Positions 14,944-24,207 are shown, numbered from the stretch's first letter. The stretch: DNA of 35,388 nt from Terriglobia bacterium (GCA_020073005.1 JAIQFX010000056.1:1-35388); one strand, 5' to 3'. Notes: a model not told the origin generated them from the letters alone. Numbers and translations are program-made.

Positions 14944-16131
14944 CTACTGCCTGGTCAGCGTGAACTGCACCAGGTGCTGATTGTTGCCACCGCCGCACTG
15001 CTGGCTGCTGTCGTCGACGATCGTTACGGTGCCTTGCATCGTCGTCCCGGCGACCTGCGCGCTCCCGTTGGTTAACGCGGAACCGCAGCCGCTGTTGTCG
15101 AAATAGTGCGCGCTCGAAAACGAGAAGACCGAGCCCGCAACCGTGCCAGACACCGATGCCGACAACGATAGGGCGCTGAAGCTGAACGACCCGACCACTT
15201 GCGAGCCGTTCTGGCTCAGGACCAGCGTGAAGGCCGAAGTCTCGCCCTTTTCATTGGCCACGGGGCCCGTCCATGTACCCGTCACGCTCACGGTACCAGT
15301 GACGCTCGAGACCGTAACGACGATTTCGTTGGACGCCGCACTCTGGCCGAACGCATCCACCGCGAGAACGCGCACGTAATACACGCCATTACCGACGCCG
15401 GTGGCGACGTAGGTCGTCGCCGTCGTCCCGATGTTCGCGTTCGCGAGATTGCTCAGACCGGACGCGCTCCCTGCCTGCAGGATGTAGGACGTCGCCGCGC
15501 AGCTGCCGCCCGGAGCCGTCCACGACAGCGTCACCGTGCCGCCGCTCACCGCGCTCGTCAGGCCGCCCGGCGCGTTCGGTGCTGCCGTGCAGCCCGCGCC
15601 GCCGACGACGAGAATCGCTTCGTTCGACGCCGCGCTCGTTCCCGCCGCGTTCTGCGCGCGGATGCGCACGTAGTACGTGCCGTTCCCCACGCCGCTCGCC
15701 GAAAACGACGTCAGCGTGCTGTTGGTCGTGAGGTTCGCCAGGTTCGCGAGACCGGACGCCGAGCCCGCCTCGATGACGTACGTGACGACGGGATCGCCGG
15801 ACGCCGGCGCGCTCCACGTCAGCGTGACCGAACTGCCGCTCGCACTCGCCACCAGATTCGCCGGCGCACCAGGCGCCGTCGCACCTGCCGTGGCCACGTG
15901 TACGACGGAGCGCGCGGCGGAGAAACACCGCGGGTCCGCGACAGCCTGCAAGCACTGGGCGAGGTCGGCGGTCGCACGTTCGACGACGGGAACACTGCCG
16001 GCGGCGATCGCGATCGCGGGCACGCCTGCGCTTGGAAGCGCCGGCGGCCGGGACGAAGGGGTGGTCGGCGGCGAACCGCACCCCACGACCGAGCCGCACG
16101 CGATGATCGCGACCAGCGTTGAACGAGTCAT
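14944..16131 (-). CDS. Lipoprotein with two fibronectin type III domains
   Basis: The 395-residue product has a lipoprotein signal with lipobox VVGC (MTRSTLVAIIACGSVVGCGS). After a Pro/Ser linker and a short Cys-containing helix (DLAQCLQAVADPRCFSAA) come two fibronectin type III domains: APGAPANLVASASGSSVTLTW to NEAILVVG, and APNAPGGLTSAVSGGTVTLSW to NEIVVTVS. The two are close copies (EAGSASGLANLANL / QAGSASGLSNLANA). The C-terminal 115 residues form a separate all-beta domain (VTGTWTGPVANEKGE, FTLVLSQNGSQVVGSFSF, HLVQFTLTRQ) seen on other acidobacterial surface lipoproteins. It is probably a surface or periplasmic binding protein; the ligand is unknown. Confidence 0.78.
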   Translation of the reverse strand: MTRSTLVAIIACGSVVGCGSPPTTPSSRPPALPSAGVPAIAIAAGSVPVVERATADLAQCLQAVADPRCFSAARSVVHVATAGATAPGAPANLVASASGSSVTLTWSAPASGDPVVTYVIEAGSASGLANLANLTTNSTLTSFSASGVGNGTYYVRIRAQNAAGTSAASNEAILVVGGAGCTAAPNAPGGLTSAVSGGTVTLSWTAPGGSCAATSYILQAGSASGLSNLANANIGTTATTYVATGVGNGVYYVRVLAVDAFGQSAASNEIVVTVSSVTGTVSVTGTWTGPVANEKGETSAFTLVLSQNGSQVVGSFSFSALSLSASVSGTVAGSVFSFSSAHYFDNSGCGSALTNGSAQVAGTTMQGTVTIVDDSSQQCGGGNNQHLVQFTLTRQ

Positions 16132-16180
16132 GTGCGGTTCACCTCACGGCGGCCTGATCTCTGCGGCGTTGGCAAGCAGC

Positions 16181-16209
16181 TTTATATCCCGGAACCCGCG
16201 GCACGTCAG
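16181..16209 (-). promoter_or_regulatory. Candidate promoter of the FN3 lipoprotein gene
   Basis: Leftward CTGACG (16209-16204), a 17-base spacer and TATAAA (16186-16181) fit a sigma-70 promoter. It would start transcription about 43 bases before the ATG at 16131. Confidence 0.5.
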
Positions 16210-16289
16210 ACTTTTTTCGCGCGAGCCGACGGTCTTCTTTCTCAACTCCTTACAACTTTCAATATGACGGCACAGACGTCGTTGCTACC

Positions 16290-16985
16290 ATGTGGGCGCA
16301 CATGCCCACGGCGCTTCTCACCACACAGGATCTGAAGAAGCACTATCAGATGGGCAGCACGACCGTCCGGGCCCTGGACGGCGTGTCGATTTCCGTTCAG
16401 GCGGGCGAATTCCTCGCGCTGCTCGGCGCGTCGGGCTCCGGCAAGTCGACACTGCTGAATCTGATTGCGGGCCTCGATCATCCGACCGCCGGCGCGCTTC
16501 AGATATTCGATCGCAATCTCGCGCGGATGTCGCGCGAGGAGCTCAGCCTCCACCGCCGGCGCAACGTCGGGATCATCTTTCAGTCGTTCAATCTCATCTC
16601 GACGATGAGCGCGGCGGAGAACGTGGCGCTGTCGATGATGTTCGCCGACGTCCCGCGCGCCGCCCGCGAGCAGCGGGCGCGCCAGCTGCTCGAGTCGATG
16701 GGACTCGGCGATCGGTGCGCGCATCGTCCGAACGAGCTCTCGGGCGGCGAGCAGCAGCGCGTCGCCATCGCCCGCGCCCTGGCCAACGATCCGCACCTGC
16801 TGCTGGCCGACGAGCCGACCGGCAATCTGGACAGCCGCACGTCGCGCGACATCATGGGCGTGCTGCAGGACCTCAACGTGACGCGCGGCAAGACGGTCAT
16901 CATGGTCACGCACGATCCCGCGCTCGCGCAGAAGTACGCGCATCGCACGATCACGCTGATGGACGGCACGGTCATCGAATCATGA
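16290..16985 (+). CDS. ABC transporter ATPase, MacB/LolD type
   Basis: The 231-residue ATPase belongs to the MacB/LolD (type VII ABC) group. Walker A is GASGSGKST, the Q-loop is IIFQSFNLI, the signature is LSGGEQQRVAIARAL, Walker B is LLLADEPTGNLDS and the switch is MVTHD. The phrase ALDGVSISVQAGEFLALLGASGSGKSTLL is cut here to its core GEFLALLGASGSGKS, which is typical of the group. It hydrolyses ATP to drive the permease encoded next, whose start overlaps this stop by four bases (ATGA). No strong ribosome site precedes ATG 16290; ATG 16302 (MPTALLTTQ) is an equal candidate. No MacA-type adaptor or TolC-type channel gene is adjacent. Confidence 0.9.
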   Translation: MWAHMPTALLTTQDLKKHYQMGSTTVRALDGVSISVQAGEFLALLGASGSGKSTLLNLIAGLDHPTAGALQIFDRNLARMSREELSLHRRRNVGIIFQSFNLISTMSAAENVALSMMFADVPRAAREQRARQLLESMGLGDRCAHRPNELSGGEQQRVAIARALANDPHLLLADEPTGNLDSRTSRDIMGVLQDLNVTRGKTVIMVTHDPALAQKYAHRTITLMDGTVIES

Positions 16986-18373
16986 TCGCCGCCGACACCA
17001 TCCAGCTCGCACTGCGCAATCTCCGCCAGTCCAAGCTGCGGACGGGTCTGACGACACTCGGCGTGTCGATTGGCGTCGCGTCGCTGGCCGGCATGGTCTC
17101 GCTCGGCGTCGGACTCCAGGATCAACTCGTCGGACGCTTCATGCAGACCGGTCTCTTCGATTCGATCACCGTGCTGCCCGCATCCGCGGCGCGCGCGCTG
17201 GGCGCGCGCGGGCTCGGCCGCGGCGGACCGTTCGCGGGCCGGGGTCTGCGCCCGAGACAAGGCAGCACGTCGCAGGCCGGCGCGGGCCCCGCGCTCGACG
17301 ACCAGGCGCTTCATGACCTCGCCGCGCTCGATCAGGTGATCGCCGTCTACCCGAACATTCGCGTGCCGCTGCAGCTCACGTTTCGCGATCAGTCGCAGCC
17401 CGTGATCGCGATCGGCGTGCCGCTCTCGTCGCGCGGCGACGGCGCCTTTCAGAATCTTCCCTTCGGCGCGTTCTTCACCGGCGACGCAGACGAGGCGTGC
17501 CTGTTGAGCCTCGAGTTCGCGAAGGGACTCACCGACGGCGATCCGAAGGACCTCGTCGGCCAGCAGGTGGCGCTGACGTACGCCACAGCCGCGCCCGCGA
17601 CGCCGGGCGCCGACCCGTCGGACCTTGCCGCGCGCGTGCGGCAAATCGCGCAGAAGACCGCGAACTACACGATCGCCGGCATCGTCGAGCGCGAGCCGGG
17701 CTTCGGCCTCGGCGGCGGACCGACGGGCGGCCTGATGCTGCCGCTGGGCAAGGCGCGGCAGATCGACGCGGACGTCGTCACCGGCGCGCAGTCGTTGTTG
17801 CGGGGCTCGGCGGCGACGAAGACCTACTCGTCGCTGACCGTCCGCGTCAGGCAGGCGCGATCGACACAGGACGTCGAAGATCGCATCAAGACGATGGGCT
17901 TCACCGCGTTCTCGGTGAACGACGCGCTGCAGGGCGCGAAGCGCGCGTTCATCCTGCTGGACATCGTCTTGAGCCTGATCGGATCGATTGCCCTCGCGGT
18001 CTCATCACTGGGCATCGTGAACACGATGGTGATGTCGATTCTCGAGCGGACGCGCGAGATCGGGATCATGAAAGCCATCGGCGCCAGCGACGGCGACGTG
18101 AGAACGATCTTCCTGATCGAAGCGTCAGCGATTGGTCTGATTGGAGGGTTCGCCGGCGTCGCGCTCGGCTGGCTCGTCGGCCGTGCCATCAACCTCGGCG
18201 CCAACCTGTATATACAGAGCCAGGGCGGCACGCCGGCCACGCTCTTCTCGCTGCCGTTCTGGCTGATCGGCGGCGCCATCGGCTTCTCGATCGTCGTGAG
18301 CCTGCTGGCCGGCAGCTATCCGGCCGCTCGGGCCGCTCGACTCGACCCCATCCAGGCGCTTCGGCACGATTGA
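16982..18373 (+). CDS. ABC transporter permease, MacB/FtsX type
   Basis: The 463-residue permease pairs with the ATPase upstream (ATGA overlap). An N-terminal helix (LRTGLTTLGVSIGVASLAGMVSL) leads into a long MacB-type periplasmic domain. That domain holds a Gly/Arg/Ala-rich stretch (ARGLGRGGPFAGRGLRPRQ). The C-terminal FtsX domain has three helices and the motif MSILERTREIGIMKAIGASD, ending ARAARLDPIQALRHD. MacB-like complexes use ATP to move a periplasmic domain and pass substrates or signals across the envelope. It may export a peptide or lipid, or act in mechanotransmission; nothing here fixes the substrate. The sigma-54-type activator gene follows 29 bases later and may be co-transcribed. 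Confidence 0.88.
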   Translation: MIAADTIQLALRNLRQSKLRTGLTTLGVSIGVASLAGMVSLGVGLQDQLVGRFMQTGLFDSITVLPASAARALGARGLGRGGPFAGRGLRPRQGSTSQAGAGPALDDQALHDLAALDQVIAVYPNIRVPLQLTFRDQSQPVIAIGVPLSSRGDGAFQNLPFGAFFTGDADEACLLSLEFAKGLTDGDPKDLVGQQVALTYATAAPATPGADPSDLAARVRQIAQKTANYTIAGIVEREPGFGLGGGPTGGLMLPLGKARQIDADVVTGAQSLLRGSAATKTYSSLTVRVRQARSTQDVEDRIKTMGFTAFSVNDALQGAKRAFILLDIVLSLIGSIALAVSSLGIVNTMVMSILERTREIGIMKAIGASDGDVRTIFLIEASAIGLIGGFAGVALGWLVGRAINLGANLYIQSQGGTPATLFSLPFWLIGGAIGFSIVVSLLAGSYPAARAARLDPIQALRHD

Positions 18374-18402
18374 AGTACAATTGCCGCCAACACGCTCCCT
18401 AA

Positions 18403-19812
18403 TTGCATGTGTCTGCTGGCTCAAAAGCCGGTTCCCGTATTCTCATCGCGTCCGATGATCGCGAGCTGAACGCCGCGCTCGCGGGCCTGCTCTCCGAGCA
18501 CGCCCCGGCCATCGGCGCCGGAGCGCGTCCATCGGTTCTCGCCGACGTCACTTCCAACGAGAGTCTGCGCCTGGTCATCGTCGGCGAGACCTCCGTCGAC
18601 TCCACGGCACTCGACCTGCTGCACGAGATCAAACAGCAGCGGCCCGACGTGGCGGTGCTCCTGCTCAGCGCGCACCCGACGGTCGAGCACGCCGCGGAGT
18701 CGATCCGCCGCGGCGCCGAAGACTTCGTGCCGATTCCGTACTCGGACGCGCTCGTGCTGAAGGAGGTCGCGCGGATCCTCGAAGCGGCCGAACTGCGCGA
18801 CCGGGTCGAGAACCTCGATCAGCTCGTCGCCACCCGGTACGGATTCGAGCGAGTGATCAGCCGTTCGAGCCGCATGCGCGCCGTCTTCGATCGAGCGAAT
18901 GCCGCGTCCCGCAGCGACACGCCGGTGCTGATTGTCGGCGAGACCGGCACCGGAAAGGAGCTCATCGCGCGCGCCATCCACGCCAACAGCCGGCGATCGA
19001 AGCGGCCGTTCGTGCCGATCAACTGCGCCGCCCTGCCGCGGGACCTCGTCGAAAGCGAAATCTTCGGCCATCGGCGCGGCGCCTTTTCCGGCGCGTTCGC
19101 CGATCATGCGGGGTTGTTCGTGGCCGCGCACGGCGGAAGCCTGTTCCTCGACGAGATCGGCGAGCTGCCGCTCGAGGTCCAGGCCAAGCTGCTCCGGGTC
19201 CTGCAGGACGGAGAGGTCCGGCCGGTGGGCGGACTGGAGAGCCGCCGCGTCGACGTGCGGATCATTGCCGCGAGCAACCGCAGCCTGGCCGAAATGCGCG
19301 ACAACCGGATGCGACAGGATCTGTTCTTCCGGATCTCCGTGCTGGTCATCGAGATTCCGCCGCTGCGCGAGCGGCGTGAAGACCTGCCGCTCCTGCTCGC
19401 GCATTTTCTCTCTGTGATACGCGACCGCGGGGCCCGTCACCTCGATGGCATCGATCCACAAGCGCTCGATCTGCTTGCGGACTACGCGTTCCCCGGCAAC
19501 GTCCGCGAGCTCGAGAACATGCTCGAAGGCCTCGTCGTCGTGCTGCCTCCCGATCGCGCCACCATTCGCGCGGAAGACGTCCGTGTCTGGCTGCGTCGCC
19601 GCGGCGCGCCGGTCGGGGACCGGACGAGCGATGCGACGCGCGTCCCGCTCAACCTCAACGATCTCGAGCGGTGGGCGATCGGAGAGGCGCTGCGGCAGTC
19701 GCACGGCAACAAGAGCAAGGCCGCGCACATGCTCGGCATCTCGCGCGACACTCTCTATCGCAAGCTGCACGATCTCGGGTTGGATCCCGAGCTGCCTGCG
19801 TCTCCGGCCTAG
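18403..19812 (+). CDS. Sigma-54 activator (NtrC family) with degenerate receiver domain
   Basis: The protein has three parts in about 469 residues. (1) A receiver-like domain (11-125) keeps the acidic pair (ASDD, 18-19) but has Gly at the phosphoacceptor position (LVIVGE, G61) and Ile instead of the conserved Lys (FVPIPYS, I111), so it probably cannot be phosphorylated. (2) A AAA+ domain has Walker A GETGTGKE (179-186), the sigma-54 contact loop GAFSGA (226-231; usual GAFTGA), Walker [11 protein letters not shown] and the arginine region RQDLFFR. (3) A Fis-type helix-turn-helix ([20 protein letters not shown]) completes it. It should bind upstream sites and open sigma-54 promoters. The start is unsure: TTG 18403 or GTG 18409, with no clear ribosome site. 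No sensor kinase is adjacent. Promoter-like -24/-12 sites occur at 24208, 24421 and 32444. Its stop shares a CTAG with the convergent cytochrome gene. Confidence 0.88.
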   Translation: MHVSAGSKAGSRILIASDDRELNAALAGLLSEHAPAIGAGARPSVLADVTSNESLRLVIVGETSVDSTALDLLHEIKQQRPDVAVLLLSAHPTVEHAAESIRRGAEDFVPIPYSDALVLKEVARILEAAELRDRVENLDQLVATRYGFERVISRSSRMRAVFDRANAASRSDTPVLIVGETGTGKELIARAIHANSRRSKRPFVPINCAALPRDLVESEIFGHRRGAFSGAFADHAGLFVAAHGGSLFLDEIGELPLEVQAKLLRVLQDGEVRPVGGLESRRVDVRIIAASNRSLAEMRDNRMRQDLFFRISVLVIEIPPLRERREDLPLLLAHFLSVIRDRGARHLDGIDPQALDLLADYAFPGNVRELENMLEGLVVVLPPDRATIRAEDVRVWLRRRGAPVGDRTSDATRVPLNLNDLERWAIGEALRQSHGNKSKAAHMLGISRDTLYRKLHDLGLDPELPASPA

Positions 19813-20408
19813 TGCCCCGGCGTGCCCCGCGGTTCTTCCGCGGGAACCGCGCTCAAGAGGTACGCGACAAGGGCGTCGATATCCGCGTCCGAGAGCTCAC
19901 GTCCCCAGCTGGGCATGTTCAGCGGCGGCTTCGGTCCTTTCGGATCCTTCTTGCCGGCGGGATTCCCGTTGCGAATCACATCTCGTACGGAATGGTACTG
20001 GGCCAGGACCACGTTGAATCGAGGCACGGGTGCCGAGTCTTCCAGAGTGTCGAGACGCACGCCGCGTTTCATCTGATCGAGAATGGCGCTCACGTCTTCC
20101 GGATCGTCGAGCTTCAGCTGTGTCGCCAGGGCCAGACGTGGAATCGTGTCCTTGATGTAGTTCCGGTTCGATATGCCTCCCTGCCCTTCCGGACCGTGGC
20201 AGAGAAAACATCCCTTTTGCCGGAACAGCCACTTGCCCCGCTCCACGACGCCTGCCTGGGCCGGCGCCGGCTCCAGCCAGTACTTGACGACGCTCTGCGG
20301 AGTGTTCTGCGAAGCCGTGGCCGGCGTTCCTGGTGGTTGCGCGAATGCGCTGCTCGCATTGAGCACGGTCGCCAGAACCGCGAGGGGTCGAGCAATTCTG
20401 CTGATCAT
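19809..20408 (-). CDS. Periplasmic monoheme cytochrome c
   Basis: ATG 20408 (GGGG upstream) gives 199 residues with a Sec signal (ISRIARPLAVLATVLNASSAFA). One heme motif, CFLCH, follows GKWLFRQKG, and the axial Met is in NMPSWGRELSDADIDALVAYL, a normal class I cytochrome c. The stretch between them (MKRGVRLDTLEDSAPVPRFN and onward) is longer than in small cytochromes. It is the third gene of the leftward mtrA-mtrB-like operon, 24 nt after the barrel gene. It is therefore a good candidate for the soluble carrier moving electrons between the decaheme protein and inner-membrane partners. The function in the conduit is inferred from position. Confidence 0.88.
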   Translation of the reverse strand: MISRIARPLAVLATVLNASSAFAQPPGTPATASQNTPQSVVKYWLEPAPAQAGVVERGKWLFRQKGCFLCHGPEGQGGISNRNYIKDTIPRLALATQLKLDDPEDVSAILDQMKRGVRLDTLEDSAPVPRFNVVLAQYHSVRDVIRNGNPAGKKDPKGPKPPLNMPSWGRELSDADIDALVAYLLSAVPAEEPRGTPGH

Positions 20409-20432
20409 GATCTGCCCCACAGACACCAGACG

Positions 20433-23129
20433 CTAGAAGTTGAGGACGTACGAAACGCTGACGACGTTCACGCCGAAGTTGAACGGTTGCTCGCTGGTCG
20501 GCAATTGGGCGCTGGCCGATCCGAATTGCATCGCTTCATACATCCAATCGGCGTTGTTCATGTGCAAGTAGGCATAGGCCACGCGCACCCATTGACGCGT
20601 GTTGATCGCGTACTTGCCGCTCACGCGCAGTTCGGCCGTGTCGACGGAGACTGTCGGTAACGGAGTGGCGGGGATGAAATAGGCGGCAATGGCCGTGGGG
20701 GCGGCCCCCGGACCGACGAGAAGATTGTTGGCCCAATTCCCGCCGCTCACGTCGTTGTCCCAGCGCTGCCAGGTGAAGACCAGGTTGCCCGTCAGATCGA
20801 CCTTGCGGGCCTGCTTCCGCAATCCGAACCCCACCGTGTTCACGTGCTCGAGCATGTTCGCGGACCAGTTCAGGCACGGATCCAGCTTGTTATTGTTGTT
20901 GCGCTGTTGCAGCGTCGTGTAGCCGTCGCACCTGTTTCCAGACACGCCGACCGCGGCCGCCTGGCTGTTGGCGAGGGCGGCGACGTTGCTGTTGGCGGTG
21001 TACGTGTTGCCGGCCGTGATGGTGCGCTGATTCTCGTAGGTGTAGAAGACGGTGGCGCTCATGCCGTCGACCAGCGCGTACGTGCCGTCGAGGTTCACGG
21101 CCCAGCCCTTGGCGTTCTGCACGCCGTAGGTCGAGCCGGGGTAGTCGTCGCCGGTCGCATCCACTCCGCCCTGGAGCGACAACTCGTCGGTCGCCTGCCA
21201 GTTCAGCAAGGAGCGAACCTTGTTGCGGTCGCGATCCGCCACGAAGTACCGCCTCATGCCCGGCAGCTCGCTGATCCGGTTGTTGTTCGCGTAGATCGCG
21301 TTGGGCAGCGCGTTGTTGTTCGGGAAGAACACGTTCATGTTCCCCGTCGTGACCGCGTAGGGGAGCGCGGGTCCCCATCCATTCCAGCCGTTGGCGAGCA
21401 TGAAGGAATAGGCGGTCGCGCCGCCTGTCGCGGCGGCGGGGCTGACGTTCGCGTACGGCACGAGCGCCAGAAACGCATTCTCGTTGTAGTCCGGCGCCCG
21501 GCGCGCGGAATACGCGTAGTCGACTCGGACGGAGAGGTCCTCGCCCGCGCTGGTCCGCCATTCGGCACGCAGCGTGTTCTCGTTGGTGGTGGCGGCGTCG
21601 ACGCAGCTGATCCACGCGCCGGAGCAGGCGCGGTCGATCTTCTCGAAGTCGTAGCCGCCTTTGAGCCACTGCCCCTGCGCCACGTTGTAGTCAGCGTCGA
21701 GATTGACGAGGTTCACTTTCTTGCTGTACGGGCGGTTCGCGTTGGCGTTCTGCGCGACCACGGCGCCGTACGGATTGTTCGGACCGGCCGGGAAATTGGC
21801 GTTGGCCGCCGGCGTTTCTTCCGCGTCGGCGAATTGGAAGATGTGAATGGCCGTCCGGTTGTCTCGGTCGTCGTACTTGTACGCGGCGTTCAGCGTCAGT
21901 TTCTTTGCCGGCCGGCTCGTGAGTTTGGCGTTGAACGCCGTCCACACCACCAGCCCGTTCAAGGAGCTCACCGGCACGACGGGCGTCGTGGGGTTCGTGA
22001 TGAACGAGTCGTTCTGCGTATTGCGCGCCAATGATCCGTTGGCGACGAGCTTTGTCGTGGACGAAAAGTTGTAGCCGCCCGACGCATTGACCTGGATGAA
22101 GATGTTGTCCGGCGCGCTGCTGATGGTGTTGACGGTGCCGGACCCGGCCGGACCGGTCGCCCAGTTCTGCCACGTCATGAACGGCACGTTGTTCTTGAAG
22201 AACGAACCGTAATAGCCGACCTGCGCAAACCCCCTGGCGCTCTTGAAATTCAGGTTCGCAGTGACCTGGTTGTGATCGTTGTCGACCAGATCCGGAATGA
22301 CGGTTGAGATGTCGCCGAGGCTTCCGCCGCCCGTGGCCGCGCTGTTCCTCGACACCGTCCCCATCGGCTTCATCCCGTCCTTGTGCTCGGGCTGGAAGTC
22401 CGCGTCGAATCCCCAACGCTCGCTGAAGTTGACGTTGAAGCCCGCATCGTACTTGGTGCGTTTCGTGAACAGGTTCACGTTGTGAAACAGCGGGCCGTCG
22501 GCGCCGGCCGCGGCATCGACGAGGGCGATCTGACCCGCGGTCGGACTGACGATGGCGCCATTGTTGGCCGCTAACGTGCTGATGTACGGTGCGGTGCCAA
22601 TCGACCTGACCAGGCCTCTCGCGCTGATCACGTTGGCGCCGCCGCTTCCAGCCACGGTCGGAACCAGCCACGTTCCGGGCAGCGTGAGCGTATTGGTCCC
22701 CGTGCCGTTGTAAGGCGTCTGATAACTGTCGGATCTGTTCCTCCGCAGCTCGTCGTACCCGAAGTTGATCTGGTACTTGCCCGGCACGCCAGCCTGGGCC
22801 GAGACGTTGCGCGACTCGAGGCCGAGATCGGTGCCCTTGATGCGCCACCGGAACGTGCCGGCGCTGTCGAAGGACGCGCCGCCGCGCAGGTCGACGTTGC
22901 CGAGGAAGTAGGCGCCCTTGTCCTGCAGGCCGTTGTACTCGCCGGCCTTGTACGAGCCCTGGGTGACGTCGCCGACGCCGACCTCGACCGTGCTCGTCGG
23001 CTTGGACAGTTCCTGGGCGCTTTGCGCAGCCGCACGATCTGTGTGGACCGCGAGCGCCATCGCGACGAGCGCGACGCGGAGGGCCACCACCGAAGCCCGG
23101 GCGGAAGATCCATTCGTCTTCGTTTTCAT
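20433..23129 (-). CDS. MtrB/PioB-family outer-membrane beta-barrel
   Basis: The 898-residue protein has a signal peptide (ALRVALVAMALAVHTDRAAA). It then shows the MtrB/PioB pattern: VEVGVGDVTQGSYKAGEYNG, GNVDLRGG, FRWRIKGTDLGLESRN and YQINFGYDELRRNRSDSYQT, followed by many alternating amphipathic strands rich in Tyr and Asn. It ends in FGVNVVSVSYVLNF with a terminal Phe, the signal for BAM-dependent insertion. In Shewanella and Rhodopseudomonas this barrel sheathes a decaheme cytochrome so that electrons cross the outer membrane. Length is greater than MtrB (about 700) and near PioB. The N-terminal CxxC of some MtrB proteins is not present. The decaheme gene lies 22 nt upstream in the same operon. 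No MtrC-like outer cytochrome is encoded nearby. Confidence 0.87.
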   Translation of the reverse strand: MKTKTNGSSARASVVALRVALVAMALAVHTDRAAAQSAQELSKPTSTVEVGVGDVTQGSYKAGEYNGLQDKGAYFLGNVDLRGGASFDSAGTFRWRIKGTDLGLESRNVSAQAGVPGKYQINFGYDELRRNRSDSYQTPYNGTGTNTLTLPGTWLVPTVAGSGGANVISARGLVRSIGTAPYISTLAANNGAIVSPTAGQIALVDAAAGADGPLFHNVNLFTKRTKYDAGFNVNFSERWGFDADFQPEHKDGMKPMGTVSRNSAATGGGSLGDISTVIPDLVDNDHNQVTANLNFKSARGFAQVGYYGSFFKNNVPFMTWQNWATGPAGSGTVNTISSAPDNIFIQVNASGGYNFSSTTKLVANGSLARNTQNDSFITNPTTPVVPVSSLNGLVVWTAFNAKLTSRPAKKLTLNAAYKYDDRDNRTAIHIFQFADAEETPAANANFPAGPNNPYGAVVAQNANANRPYSKKVNLVNLDADYNVAQGQWLKGGYDFEKIDRACSGAWISCVDAATTNENTLRAEWRTSAGEDLSVRVDYAYSARRAPDYNENAFLALVPYANVSPAAATGGATAYSFMLANGWNGWGPALPYAVTTGNMNVFFPNNNALPNAIYANNNRISELPGMRRYFVADRDRNKVRSLLNWQATDELSLQGGVDATGDDYPGSTYGVQNAKGWAVNLDGTYALVDGMSATVFYTYENQRTITAGNTYTANSNVAALANSQAAAVGVSGNRCDGYTTLQQRNNNNKLDPCLNWSANMLEHVNTVGFGLRKQARKVDLTGNLVFTWQRWDNDVSGGNWANNLLVGPGAAPTAIAAYFIPATPLPTVSVDTAELRVSGKYAINTRQWVRVAYAYLHMNNADWMYEAMQFGSASAQLPTSEQPFNFGVNVVSVSYVLNF

Positions 23130-23151
23130 GACGCGCCCCTGACTGATGACG

Positions 23152-24138
23152 TTAGCGATGGAACTTCGAGCCGGCCGGATGATTCGAGCCGTGGATCATC
23201 ACATGGCAGTTCAGGCAGGCGCGCCCGCCCATCTGAACACGCGGGACGGCCGCTCCCGGCTGCTGCATGCCATTGGTGGTGGTTACGTTGCCGCCCGCCA
23301 GATTGGCGCCGCTGTTGACCTGATTGCCATGGTCGCCGCTGTGACACTGCTGGCACAGCCACGGCGGGCGCGCCTTCAGCAGCGGCGCGTTGGCCGAGCC
23401 GTGCGGCGTGTGGCAGTTGGTGCAATCGTCAGTCACGGGCGCGTGCTCCCAGAGGAACGGGCCGCGTCGTTCCGGATGGCACGTGTAGCAGGTCTCGTTG
23501 ACCGAGTTCTTGATGAGCAGCTTCGGACCCGTCGAGCCGTGCGGGTTGTGGCAGTCCGAACACGTCATCTTGGCCGTGCTTGCCAGGCTGGTCACGGCCA
23601 ACGGGTGGGTCGAGAGGCGACGAGTTTGAGCGCGCTGCGCTTTGTGGCAGGCGAAGCAGACCTCGGCCTGGGTCGCCTTGCTTAGTACCTTTTGGTCCGG
23701 CGCGTGGATGCTGTGGCAGTCGCTGCAGGCCACGCCCCGGCTTTCATGCGGGCTCCCTGTCCAGTTCTTCCGCGGGAGAGCGCTCGTCTCGTGACACTGG
23801 AGACACGCGGCGCTCCGTTGCGCGGCTGGCGCGGGATCCCGCTTCGTGAACGCGATGAAGGGGCTGAGCCGCTGAGCGCCCGCGGACGCCACGTGCGCCG
23901 CGGCTGGCCCATGGCACGCCTCGCAGGCCAACGCCTCTTTGTCGTTTCGCGGGCTCTTCAGGAAGATCGCTCCCATCTTGGTCGCGGCGAACGCCTCGAA
24001 TTGCTTCGGGTGGCAGCGCATGCACGGCTCCGCACCGCCGACGTAACCGCTCGGTGTCTGCGGCTGGGCAAGAGTCGAGGAGGGCACGAACAGCGCGGGC
24101 ACGAACGCCATTAAGTAAAGGAGTCGCGATGGCTTCAC
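23152..24138 (-). CDS. Decaheme c-type cytochrome, MtrA/DmsE family
   Basis: The 328-residue protein starts at GTG 24138 (GGAAGG seven bases upstream) and has a Sec signal (YLMAFVPALFVPSSTLA). Ten CxxCH motifs are visible in order: CMRCH, CEACH, CLQCH, CSDCH, CFACH, CSDCH, CYTCH, CTNCH, CQQCH and CLNCH. The spacing and phrases such as MTCSDCHNPHGS, ETCYTCHPERRGPFLWEHAPV and DCTNCHTPHGS are those of MtrA, PioA and DmsE. MtrA fills the MtrB barrel and forms a heme wire across the outer membrane. With the barrel gene 22 nt downstream this makes a porin-cytochrome conduit. The direction of flow, toward an external acceptor or from an external donor such as Fe(II), is not set by the sequence. A -24/-12 site lies upstream. 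Confidence 0.95.
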   Translation of the reverse strand: MKPSRLLYLMAFVPALFVPSSTLAQPQTPSGYVGGAEPCMRCHPKQFEAFAATKMGAIFLKSPRNDKEALACEACHGPAAAHVASAGAQRLSPFIAFTKRDPAPAAQRSAACLQCHETSALPRKNWTGSPHESRGVACSDCHSIHAPDQKVLSKATQAEVCFACHKAQRAQTRRLSTHPLAVTSLASTAKMTCSDCHNPHGSTGPKLLIKNSVNETCYTCHPERRGPFLWEHAPVTDDCTNCHTPHGSANAPLLKARPPWLCQQCHSGDHGNQVNSGANLAGGNVTTTNGMQQPGAAVPRVQMGGRACLNCHVMIHGSNHPAGSKFHR

Positions 24139-24207
24139 GGCGGCCCTTCCAGCAGCTTTCGCCGCTTGCGCTCACGTCCGAGTCTCGCGGAGCGTTGCAC
24201 GTGGCCA

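Noticed and set aside
16263-16282. Possible -24/-12 element (GGCAC ... TTGCT) before the MacB-like ATPase gene.
   Set aside because: The GG and GC pairs are 13 bases apart instead of 10, which sigma-54 does not accept.
16292-16981. An upstream in-frame extension of the MacB-like permease through the ATPase gene.
   Set aside because: The extension is an out-of-frame shadow of the ATPase. The permease has a clear ATG at 16982 with a four-base overlap.
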